Assembly (NCBI GenBank): GCA_037176725.1
Contig: JAZBRS010000029.1
Coordinates: forward strand, 44,960,001-45,024,000
Origin: Posidonia oceanica
Taxonomy: Eukaryota; Streptophyta; Magnoliopsida; Alismatales; Posidoniaceae
Length of the DNA: 64,000 nt
Direction of reading: 5' to 3'
Shown here piece after piece: positions 1 through 8,210 of the stretch. The translations under genes and the position numbers were made by a program. The notes beneath the pieces were generated by a model. The model ran no database searches. It had not been told where the DNA came from and worked only from the letters and a program-made list of their open reading frames with translations. Within the stretch, counting starts at the first letter, position 1; every line of letters starts with the position of its first letter.

Positions 1-335
1 CTGCTTGCTTGTCCATAGCCAGGTTTCTGATTATATAAATGTTTATGGGTTTTGTATTTTTTAGAAGGGAAGGGACAAGCATGTTTTTAGGTTTTTGCAT
101 TGGTTCTGTATTTTTTATGGTTTTTCAGGTTTAAGAAAACATAAAAGGGAAAACCAACAACAATGCGAGAAAATATTTTTACGTTTTTTTATTTTCTTGA
201 TTTTTTTGGTGCTTTTGATTTACAGGATGCATGAAATGACATGTATGTGCAGGAGATGACATGCGTGATGACAGATATGTACAGGATGGCATGAATGCAT
301 GAGATGATAGCTATGTGCAGAGGGACGTGCAAGGT
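1..335. other. Unassigned AT-rich sequence at left edge
   Basis: No open reading frame of interest and no recognised motif. The sequence is T-rich, and 230-310 repeats short blocks around ATGACATG and ATGTGCAGGA. It lies on the downstream side of E1 gag in the minus sense and runs into hairpin repeats like those in the 3' untranslated part of element B. It is therefore most simply the distal noncoding part of E1, but no polypurine tract or LTR is visible to prove it. Confidence 0.4.
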
Positions 336-425
336 GATAGGTTGACGGACCTATCGCCGAATAGTTAGGGATATCAGCCCGAATGATAGGTTAACGGACT
401 TATCGCCGAGCAGCTAGGGGTGCCA
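336..425 (-). repeat. Two GATA/TATC hairpin repeats (family 3)
   Basis: Two copies begin at 336 and 385. Each is GATAGG, an 8-base loop, then CCTATC (first copy) or CTTATC (second), followed by GCCGA and a GGG(A/T)(T/G) segment. The same unit occurs six times at 32060-32400 in the 3' region of element B, so this stretch is of 3'-noncoding retroelement type. The first copy has a perfect 6-bp stem. Confidence 0.7.
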
Positions 426-884
426 GCTTGAATGATATGAGATGAATGCAAGAAGCAGAAGGGATGCATGCTTTTTAATGAGTTTCGTTGATTTTATGCT
501 TTTTATGATTTTCAGGCAAGGCGAAAAAAACCGCAAAAACAAAACAAAACAAAAAGAAAAGCCAATGCAGAAAACAAAAGAGAGGTTAGAAGGGCTTACC
601 TGTCGGCAACCTCGGGAGGGAGGCGCTGGGTTCGCTCCTACGCTGCTATTGTTGTCGGCGGGGAGCACTAGGGCTGCAAAAGTTGGAGAAGAACTTACCT
701 GGATGACGCTGCGCCTGGTCCTGCTGTCGACGCTACCGTTGCATCTCCGAGCGTCCCTCGGACGAGATAGGGAGGACGGAAGAAGGGGATCGCGCCGATG
801 GGGACCAGAAGGATCCACCAGAGCAAAGCAGGATTCAGAAAAGATTGGGGTAACCCCCCGAGGTTCCAGCGGAGGAAGGATTGG
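426..884 (-). other. Non-pol sequence following E1 gag
   Basis: After the gag zinc-knuckle region the E1 frame leaves gag homology at about 930 and ends at 885. The next 440 bases in the minus sense hold no protease, RT or integrase similarity. Two good splice-donor-like sites on the minus strand, CAG|GTAAGT near 699 and CAG|GTAAGC near 599, are the only motifs I see. Their use is unknown. Confidence 0.4.
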
Positions 885-2009
885 CTACACTAAGGCGTGC
901 AAGTGCAGGTGCAGGTGTATGTGTATGTGCAGGCTCCTGCTCGCCAATGCTGATGATCCTGGGTTGATCAGGCGTTGAACGGCATCCCGGAGAGTGAGGC
1001 AGTTGTCCGTCGAGTGCCCGGTGGCCCGATGGAAACTGCAGAACTGATCCGTATCATGCCACCATGGAGGGGGATTTGGTGACGGACGGACAGCTGGGAG
1101 CCTCAGGAGCGACTCAACTTGAGGGAAGATGACGCTCAGTGGTTCGAGGAGAGGCGTGTAGTCACACTCAGCCCGACGAGGTCGTCTTTGCCCTGGATGG
1201 AGTCCTTGCCGAGCGGGTGCGACGTGATGCACGGGCTCGACGGTGGCAGTGTGCTCAGTGGGTGCAAAATTAGGTGCATGCTCTAGCGGAAAAGGGTCTA
1301 GTTGACTCTCTACATAGGCAGGCTCCTCGGGAAGATCGACACATAATTCGGAGAGCTGTTCGGAGCGGTCAGGAGTGGAGCTGTTGTTGTTGTTGCTGCG
1401 GCGATTGGTGGAGGTGTTGGCCTGCCTAGCCAATGTAGAAAGTGCGGGGAAATGCCCACTTCGCAGTGAGCTTTCCACGCGGACCCCAGCCCTAATCAGC
1501 GATGCATGACTAGTGATGTGCTGAATGCAAAGTAGAGTCCCAATCGCTGGCAGCACCCCTTTAACGATCATCTCGATAGAATCCTCCTCGGAGGGCTTAT
1601 CTTTGACTTGGGCAGCTAAGGAGCGCCAGCGACCGACATACTCCCCAAATGGCTCTTGGGGTCTCTGCTGGATGGCGACAAGATCCTCCCTCTTGGGGAT
1701 CAAGTCGAGGTTGAAAGCATACTGCTCAAGGAAGGCCTGAGAAAGATCGATCCAAGTTCGAACCGCTGCCATGTCAAGGGAAGTGAACCACTTGAACGCG
1801 GGGCCGGTCAAACTCTTCTGAAACAGGCGGATAAGGAGCCTTTCATCAGCCTGAAGCTGAGCAAGGTCCCCGGAGTATGCCTTCAGATGCGAAATAGGAC
1901 AGCCTTTACCATTGTATTTATCGAAGACCGGGATACAGAACTTCGAAGGGAGTGCGGCCTCGGGAAAGAGACAAAGGTCGCGAAACTGGTAAGACTGGTG
2001 GTCCTTGCC
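885..2009 (-). CDS. gag: E1 gag core (Retrotrans_gag plus zinc knuckle), 3'-truncated
   Basis: Structural polyprotein that forms the virus-like particle. The frame is open from just after a TAG at 2010-2012, and the first Met is at 1811. Visible parts are the conserved capsid-like segment with FKWFTSLD and PFGEYVGRW (about 1540-1810) and a CHHC knuckle, CSFHRATGHSTDNC, near 1005-1050. It aligns closely with B gag (43173 downward). After the knuckle the protein diverges into His/Leu-rich sequence and stops at 885, so the C-terminal gag, protease and pol expected of a full element are missing. In-frame gag residues continue upstream to the TAG, so the true protein would be joined to ORF1 if that stop is suppressed, or start at an internal Met. 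Confidence 0.8.
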   Translation of the reverse strand, partial: GKDHQSYQFRDLCLFPEAALPSKFCIPVFDKYNGKGCPISHLKAYSGDLAQLQADERLLIRLFQKSLTGPAFKWFTSLDMAAVRTWIDLSQAFLEQYAFNLDLIPKREDLVAIQQRPQEPFGEYVGRWRSLAAQVKDKPSEEDSIEMIVKGVLPAIGTLLCIQHITSHASLIRAGVRVESSLRSGHFPALSTLARQANTSTNRRSNNNNSSTPDRSEQLSELCVDLPEEPAYVESQLDPFPLEHAPNFAPTEHTATVEPVHHVAPARQGLHPGQRRPRRAECDYTPLLEPLSVIFPQVESLLRLPAVRPSPNPPPWWHDTDQFCSFHRATGHSTDNCLTLRDAVQRLINPGSSALASRSLHIHIHLHLHLHALV

Positions 2010-2978
2010 CTACACTAGACGCAGTGCTTTCTCCAGAACGTCCATCCTGTCATTGATGGGGTCTGGATTAGCTGCCGTAGGGGATGGTGCAGCAGGGGTA
2101 GGAACCACATATGTCGAGTGGGTCGCACCTAAGTGCTCCTCCGGATCCACCATCACGTCGCCTGGTGGAGCAACGGGATGGCTGGCGTATTCGTGCGTGC
2201 GTGCAGTGTAGGCAGGAAAGTATGCTGGGTTCTGAACCTGATGCAAGGGGGATGGGTAGGTAACATGCTGTGTGGTGCGAGGTGCAGATTGTTGGAGCAA
2301 CAGTTGCTGCACAGGCGCGATGCCGGGCAGTGAACCAGTGGGATACTGTGCTCCAACCAGCCCAAAAGACTGATCACCAGGAAAGGGAGTTGTATGCTGT
2401 GCATAGTGTTGTGCAGAAGCAGGAGACAGATGCCGCGCCCCCATCACTGGAGCGGTGTGTAGCTGGGGCGATGGTTTAGGCAGGAGTGCAGTGCGTGCAA
2501 CAGCAGGCCGCAGAGGAACCTCAGGGGCAACAGGAATGCAAGAGGGTCGAACTGATAGGGCCATACCCTGTAGTGTGTGGGCAAGGTCCATCAGGTGCCG
2601 ATACCGCACTTCAGGGGACCCGTGAGTGGGAACACTGAATTGCAGAACTGGCCGAGAGGCAGACTCAAGAGATTGAGAATCTAAAGCAAAGGTCGCCGCA
2701 GTAGAAGGGATGTCGGGAGCGACATATCCCAAGGACGAAGGGGTCAGAGGTGCCTCCGAAGCTCGAGGGGCGGTCATCGAGACAGATTCGACGACCGGAT
2801 CCGGAGTGGCGCAAGTTTGCCAAAGACCCACAGCAGAAGGGAGTGCCCTAGACGCCTGAGGATGGAATCCTGGTGTCATAGAGGGCACAGAGCGAACAGA
2901 AGTGAAATCCGGAGGGACCCAAGTGGTAAACCCCTCCGAATCAACAGTAAAGTGGAGCTCACCGACAGACTGGGCCAT
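2010..2978 (-). CDS. E1 ORF1 / N-terminal gag extension
   Basis: An intact 322-residue frame beginning MAQSVGELHF. It is rich in Pro, Ala, Ser and Thr, with a better-conserved segment (RYRHLMDLAHTLQGMALSV) in the middle and a conserved C-terminus, DPINDRMDVLEKALRLV, followed by TAG. Homologous ORF1 sequences occur in B (43174-44340), A (22563-23299), E2 and E3. Ogre-type Tat elements are known to carry an extra ORF of unknown function before gag, and this fits that place. It is in the same frame as the gag core, separated by a single TAG shared with B, so it may equally be a gag N-terminal extension. No enzymatic motif is visible. Confidence 0.7.
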   Translation of the reverse strand: MAQSVGELHFTVDSEGFTTWVPPDFTSVRSVPSMTPGFHPQASRALPSAVGLWQTCATPDPVVESVSMTAPRASEAPLTPSSLGYVAPDIPSTAATFALDSQSLESASRPVLQFSVPTHGSPEVRYRHLMDLAHTLQGMALSVRPSCIPVAPEVPLRPAVARTALLPKPSPQLHTAPVMGARHLSPASAQHYAQHTTPFPGDQSFGLVGAQYPTGSLPGIAPVQQLLLQQSAPRTTQHVTYPSPLHQVQNPAYFPAYTARTHEYASHPVAPPGDVMVDPEEHLGATHSTYVVPTPAAPSPTAANPDPINDRMDVLEKALRLV

Positions 2979-4250
2979 TGCTGACTGAGTCTAAGTGAGC
3001 GGAAGCTGCGACGAGAGAGAAGGAAGTAAAGCCTAAGGAAAGCTACCGTCGAAAGCGACAAGTAGCTCAGAGGAAGGACGCTCAGAGTCCAGGCAGCGGA
3101 TCCCGTACGTACCTGCAAAAGAGTAAAGATGTTAGAGGTTGTATGCAATAAAGAGTTATTAGGGGTGGCATGAATGGCACACATGCAAATGAATGCCCTA
3201 AAAATGCGCTCTTTCACCATGCAAGTCCTGAGTAGATGACCTACTAGGACACACTCAAGGGTAGTGGGTTTAGACAGACTCCAGGTCAGAAAAAGCAGGT
3301 CCCCTGTCGAACTCCTAGCCAGAGCTGAGGAAATGACAGGGTGGTGCATTGGTGGCCTCAACCCTGCCGAGGCGTGGGTAGTACCCTCTACTAACACCGA
3401 CACGACCCCTGAACAAAGGGGAGACAGACCGATTGACTTGCGCCATGCCCAAAGCAGTGGAACAAGGGATCGGGACCATCCTTCGCAGACTGTGGGTGGA
3501 CTCAGAAGAAAGAATGCATGCTTTCTAAGATGAATCAATCATGCAAAATGCTTTAGAGTCTTTTACTTGCATTTTATTAACCAGAAAGGGGGAAAATTGC
3601 AAGTTATTGGCTCTAGTTGCGCTTAGAAGTTATTGTTTAGCTTTATTGAAGCTTTTAGATTAAGTGAAAGGGAGAGCAAACATGTTTCTACTATCCTAGG
3701 TATGGCATGAGCAAAAGGAAAGAAAATCAGTCAAATATGGCAGGCAAATAGCATACAACATAGCAAAAGGCAAGTGCATGGCATGTGCGAGTGTTTGTGA
3801 GCATGATAGTGAAGAGAAAGCATCCATCATATCAAAAGGCATATAAGCAGGACATGTGCGTGCGTAGTGACATAGCAAATGTGTAAAAGAAAGCATTCAT
3901 CATTCAAAAAGCATGCAACATTGCCAAACAAGTATGTAGACATGCATCGTGCAAGAAATGAAGCAATAATAAGCAAGCAAGATAAGGAAAATAAAGACAG
4001 GTAAGCCGTAAAGCAAGTAAGAGCAGAAGCAAGGAAATAAGCAAGTAAACAAGCAGCAGAGGCAAAGCAAAGCAAAATAAAGCACAAACCAAGGCAAAAG
4101 AGGTGCAAAACCTAAGCGGAGTAGCCACGAGACGACTCGCTAAGAGTTTGCACAGAAAAGCGAGCAAAACAGGCAAAGAAGGCATAAAAGGCAGACAAAG
4201 CTGCAAAATAGGCGAGTGAAAAAGCCAGGAACGAAAGCCGGTGTCTGCAG

Positions 4251-4268
4251 TCCCCAGCAGAGTTGCCA
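4251..4268 (-). repeat. Second PBS-like copy in E1
   Basis: TCCCCAGCAGAGTTGCCA matches 16 of 18 bases of the tRNA-Arg site and is preceded, like the true PBS, by GAAAGCCGG and GTCTGC. It lies 142 bp inside the element from the real PBS. A tandem duplication of the PBS-bearing segment explains it; B has only one copy. Confidence 0.6.
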
Positions 4269-4392
4269 CTGTGCGACTCGCTGGGAGCCGACACAGGCAG
4301 ACAAGCAAACAGACAAGGCAGACAAAGGCACAAAGGCAAACAAAGATGCAAAGCAAGCGAGCGAAAGCAAAGGCGAAAGCCGGAGTCTAGCA

Positions 4393-4410
4393 TCCCCAGC
4401 GGAGTCGTCA
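4393..4410 (-). other. E1 primer-binding site, tRNA-Arg
   Basis: On the minus strand this reads TGACGACTCCGCTGGGGA, one mismatch from the complement of the 3' end (with CCA) of plant tRNA-Arg. It starts one base inside the LTR end, the expected place for first-strand priming. tRNA-Arg priming is typical of Tat/Ogre elements. Confidence 0.85.
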
Positions 4411-4720
4411 CTGTAGTAATCCCAATCAGAATCAGGCTTACTATTAGCGGCGAAGTCTGAGGAGGAGAGCTCAACTCGAAAACACTTAAAACAGAGGAGA
4501 AAGGATAAGAAAAGAAGAAGATAAGACAATTCAGAGTCGCCACCGTGTCTATTATCGGGAGACAAGGAAAATTGGGGGAAATGCGTGAATTAACACGCAA
4601 AACCGAGCAAGAAATGCAAAGCAAAGCAATGCAAAGGAAAACAAATGCAAATGAATGCAAATGAGATGACTCATGCCTAGGATAAGGGCAATATGGTCAT
4701 TGCGGGCCAAAAGACTGGGC

Positions 4721-4795
4721 AAGGACTCCTGTTACGTGCGGAGAAGGTGTTAGGCACCCCCGACACGCCCGAGAATCGGTCTTTCTAGGCTTACG
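4721..4795 (-). promoter_or_regulatory. Conserved LTR block (E1 copy)
   Basis: Contains GGTGTTAGGCACC (4746-4758), a 4-bp stem with a 5-base loop, and the flanking CGGGCGTGTCGGGGG (minus sense). Nearly the same 60-70 bases recur near the 3' end of every LTR here although the rest has diverged. Probably an R/U5 function such as RNA processing; the function is inferred only from conservation. Confidence 0.6.
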
Positions 4796-4941
4796 CTCGC
4801 ATACGCAGGGAAATGCAGGTTTGAATGCCTAAATGCCAATGAATGCCTGAATGAATGCTCATAGGTGTGCTCTAAGTGGTGGGATGCAAAGTAGGAAAGT
4901 AAACGTGCAGTCTAAGTGCTTAGCAACGCTGTTCGTGTTCC

Positions 4942-4962
4942 GAACCGGGCGAAACCTGGCTC
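4942..4962 (-). promoter_or_regulatory. LTR hairpin (E1 copy)
   Basis: GAACC..GGCTC inverted repeat with inner GGG/CCT pairing, at the same place in E2, B and C LTRs. In the element sense the third pair is G-U here. Confidence 0.5.
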
Positions 4963-5159
4963 GTGAGAACTCCAGGCAGTAAGCATCACTGCCCTATATG
5001 CAAATGCAAGCGAAAAAGCAAAACGACGGTAAAACCAAGCAATGCAGGCGACATGCAAAGGAAAACGGCATAAGACACGCAAAACAATGCGAGAAGTGGA
5101 AGCGACACGCAAAACGGTGCAAGAAAACAAGATCAGCATGCAAAACGGTGCGAGAAAGC

Positions 5160-5985
5160 AAAGTGGCACGTAAAATGGTGCAAGAAAGCAAAGCGGGCAC
5201 GCAAAACGGTGCCAGAAAACGAAGCGGGCAAGCAAAACAGTGCCAGAAAACCAAGCGGGCACGCAAAATGGTGCCAAGAGCAAAGCGGGCACCCGAAACA
5301 GTGCCAAAAGCAGAGCGGGCACGCAAAACGGTGCCAAAAGCAAAGCGGGCACGCAAAACGATGCCAAAAGCAGAGTGGGCACGCAAAACGGTGCCAAAAG
5401 TAAAGCGGGCACGCGAAACGGTGCCAAAAGCAAAGCGGACACGCGAAATGGTGCCAAAAGCAAAGCGGGCACGCAAAACGGTGCCAAAAGCAGAGCGGGC
5501 ACGCAAAACGGTGCCAAAAAACGAAGTAGGCACGCAAAACAGTGCCAAAAGCAGAGCGGGCACGCGAAACGGTGCCAAAAGCAAAGCGGGCACGCAAAAC
5601 GGTGCCAAGAGCAAAGTGGGCACACGAAATGGTGCCAAAAGTAGAGCGGGTACGCAAAACGGTGCCAAAAGCAAAGTGGGCATGCGAAACGGTGCCAAAA
5701 GTAGAGCGGGCACGCAAAACAGTGCCAAAAGCAGAGCGGGCACGCAAAATGGTGCCAAAAGCAAAGCGGGCATGCAAAACGGTGCCAAAAACAGAGCGGG
5801 CACGCAAAACGGTGCCAAAAGCAGAGCGGGCACGCAAAACGGTGCCAAGGAAGAGGCGGGCACGCGAAACGGTGCCAAAAAACGAAGCGGACACGCAAAA
5901 CAGTGCCAAAAGCAGAGCGGGCACGCAAAACGGTGCCAAAAGCAGAGCGGGCACGCGAAACGGAGCCAAAAGCAAAGCTGAATGA
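5160..5985 (-). repeat. 30-bp hairpin minisatellite in E1 LTR
   Basis: About 27 head-to-tail copies of a 30-bp unit whose core is GGCACGCAAAACGGTGCC, a GGCAC/GTGCC stem with an 8-base loop. Occasional one-base insertions (for example near 5518 and 5880) shift the register. Because 30 is divisible by three, long open frames appear on both strands; these are by-products. Both LTRs of B carry a shorter array of the same unit. Confidence 0.9.
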
Positions 5986-7589
5986 AACATCGTCAAAGCC
6001 ATGCAGATGCAGATGCAAAGAGAGGGGACAAGAGAAGCGAAAGGAGAAGCAAACAGTGCGTGTGTGAGAACAGACACTGTTTAAGGGCCACGTAGAGTAG
6101 GTGTGAAGACCTACAATGGGGAAAATAAGCAAGTGGAAGGATCACCTCCATTTTGCAACAGTTTCCCACTAAACCGTCCCACGATACTTCTCGCACACTG
6201 CCTAAAGCTCGCAGTGCGATCAGATCGTGAAAAAGGGGGAAGAAAGTCATAATTAGTTGTGAATCCAGGGGAAACACAACACAAAGCACTGGGGAATACG
6301 CGAAAAAGGGGAGCAGAGCTGATAGATAAGAGGAGAAAGTCCTATTCTACATGTTCGAGGAAACAAAAAGTAGAAACGATGCATGCAATGCAAATGGTGT
6401 GCAAATGAATGCTGTGCAGGGGTTCAGGAGGACTTACTTGGGAAATCTAAAGCCTGATCTGAGATCTGTTTGGTCCATGCTGAAGAGCGCTCCGCCGGGG
6501 TCGTCCAAGTAGCTTGGTTGAGAAGATCCAACGGTCGGATCAGAAGATATCCCAGCTTCAAGGCAGAGGGGCCAGAACAGGGGAGAAGAATGGATCTAAG
6601 TGTAAAGGAGGTCCTAGGGGTGTGCAAAACAGGTCCTCCTCTGTGAATGGGAGCTAAGGGTGTTTAAGTGTGTGCAAGGAATGCAAAAATGCAAGAATGC
6701 ATGAGTGCAATGCATGCAAAATGCAAGAAAAGACCTAAGGATGATTTTTCAGAAAATTAGGGACTTAAATGCAATTTTTGAAAGAATGAGGGTCTAAATG
6801 CAAAGATTTTGAAAAGTTCGGGGCTTTTTATGCAAGATTTTTGAAAGCTTAGGAGTCTGAATGCAATTTTGCAAGATGCAGGGGTTCAAAATGCAACCTA
6901 ATAAATAGGCTTTGCAATCATATGGAGGATATATATGCAATTTTAAAACATGCAGGGGTTGAAATGCAATTTTGTAAGAAAAATGCAAGCTAAATACATG
7001 CTATGCATGATGCAGAGGACTTATGTGCAAAATCAGGAAGCAAGAGCTAAACATGCAATGCAGTAAATAGAGGATGCAAACAGAATGCTTGATAACAGAT
7101 CAAATGACCAACATGCAAATAATGCAAAGATCAGGACTTAACAGTAATTTAATAAGATAACAGCAAGCATTTAAATGGCATTTAACAACTAAAGGACCTA
7201 ATTGCAAAAATAAAAACATGCTGGGGCAAACAGTAAAGCATGGCAAGCCATGTTGAACCAAGAACGGACTGATATGCAAATATAACAACTTACTGGACTA
7301 GATCTAAAGAAACAAGATTAAATCACAACAACAGAGGACCAATGTGCAATAACAGAAACATGCAGGACTTAATTTAAAAGACAACATAAGAAAACAAACA
7401 GCATGTGGATGACAGTGCAAATAGGCAAGAATGTGGACTTTAATTGCAATTCAATATGGTTTCAATCAAAATAAAACGAATCTTAAACTGATCAGGACTT
7501 ATATGCAATATTAGAAAGTTATAACGACAGCAATGCAATGCAAGTAAATGAACTAAGTTAAAAAAAAAATAAAAGAACAGTAGGTAGAT

Positions 7590-8210
7590 GGTTGCTTACA
7601 GGGGGTTGCCGGAGCTCGTCGGTGGCTGATCTGGATCGGTGGAGGAGGTGTCGGCGCGGCGCGGGAAGGGTGCGGAGGAGTTCGGAGAGCTCGTGCGGAG
7701 GTGGGGGAGGTCCGGCGAGGAGTCGGTGGCGGTGGAAGCTCGCACGAGCGCGGTTGCAGTCGGAGTGCCGACGACCGGCGCCGGAGAAGAAAGGGACTTC
7801 GACGAGCTCGTGTGGGCGGCACAGGCGACGAAAACCCTTGGGGAAAGGCCGAGGAGCTAGAGGAGGAAGAGGAGAATCCGTAGGAGACTTCTCTCACCCC
7901 TCACGCACGCAAGAGATGGCCACCCACCTAAGTGACTTTCGGCCGACCGGAGGAGAGTGGAGACGACGATGTGCGGCAGCTGCTGGTGCGGGGGAGGCTC
8001 AAGGACGTTGCCGGAGGTCCAAGGAGGATGACGGAAGCAAGCTCCACGGCCCGGTGCAAGATCTGGTTCAGCAGGACTCTTGCTGCGAAGGCCGAGGTGG
8101 GTACGGCGATGTGTGGCGTACAGGCCGAGCCAAGGGTACGGGTGGCTAGGTGGTTCTCTGGGGAGCGCGCGGGAGGAAACGGAAGTGGATTCCACTGAGT
8201 GTGGAGGGAG
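7590..8210 (-). promoter_or_regulatory. GC-rich domain of E1 LTR
   Basis: A sharp GC- and CpG-rich island between AT-rich flanks. Equivalent islands occur in E2 (15305-15900), B (26190-27480 and 48470-49760) and C (56895-57710). At its downstream edge (minus sense) is CCCCCT|GTAAGC at 7597-7606, a donor-like sequence; E2, B and C have CAG|GTAAC at the same place. It may be a transcribed leader exon; this is inference. Confidence 0.4.

Larger units (their letters stand above)
2979..4411 (-). other. E1 leader between PBS and ORF1
   Basis: Untranslated leader of about 1.4 kb with no credible ORF. A splice-acceptor-like TTTTGCAG|GTACG lies at 3105-3120, just upstream of ORF1. A block near 3340-3500, also present in A, B, E2 and E3, contains a CCCC/GGGG stem (3406-3409 with 3418-3421). 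From 3690 to 4160 the strand is rich in GCAAA and AGGCA. The part near the PBS is duplicated (see 4251-4268). Confidence 0.6.

Noticed and set aside
5160..5985. CRISPR-like appearance of the 30-bp and 28-bp arrays
   Set aside because: No unique spacers between units; the arrays are plain tandem repeats in plant retroelements.
4912..6132. Long overlapping frames (up to 406 codons) on both strands, and similar ones at 23780-24637 and 46079-47073
   Set aside because: They are translations of a 30-bp minisatellite whose length is a multiple of three. The peptides are 10-residue repeats in every frame.
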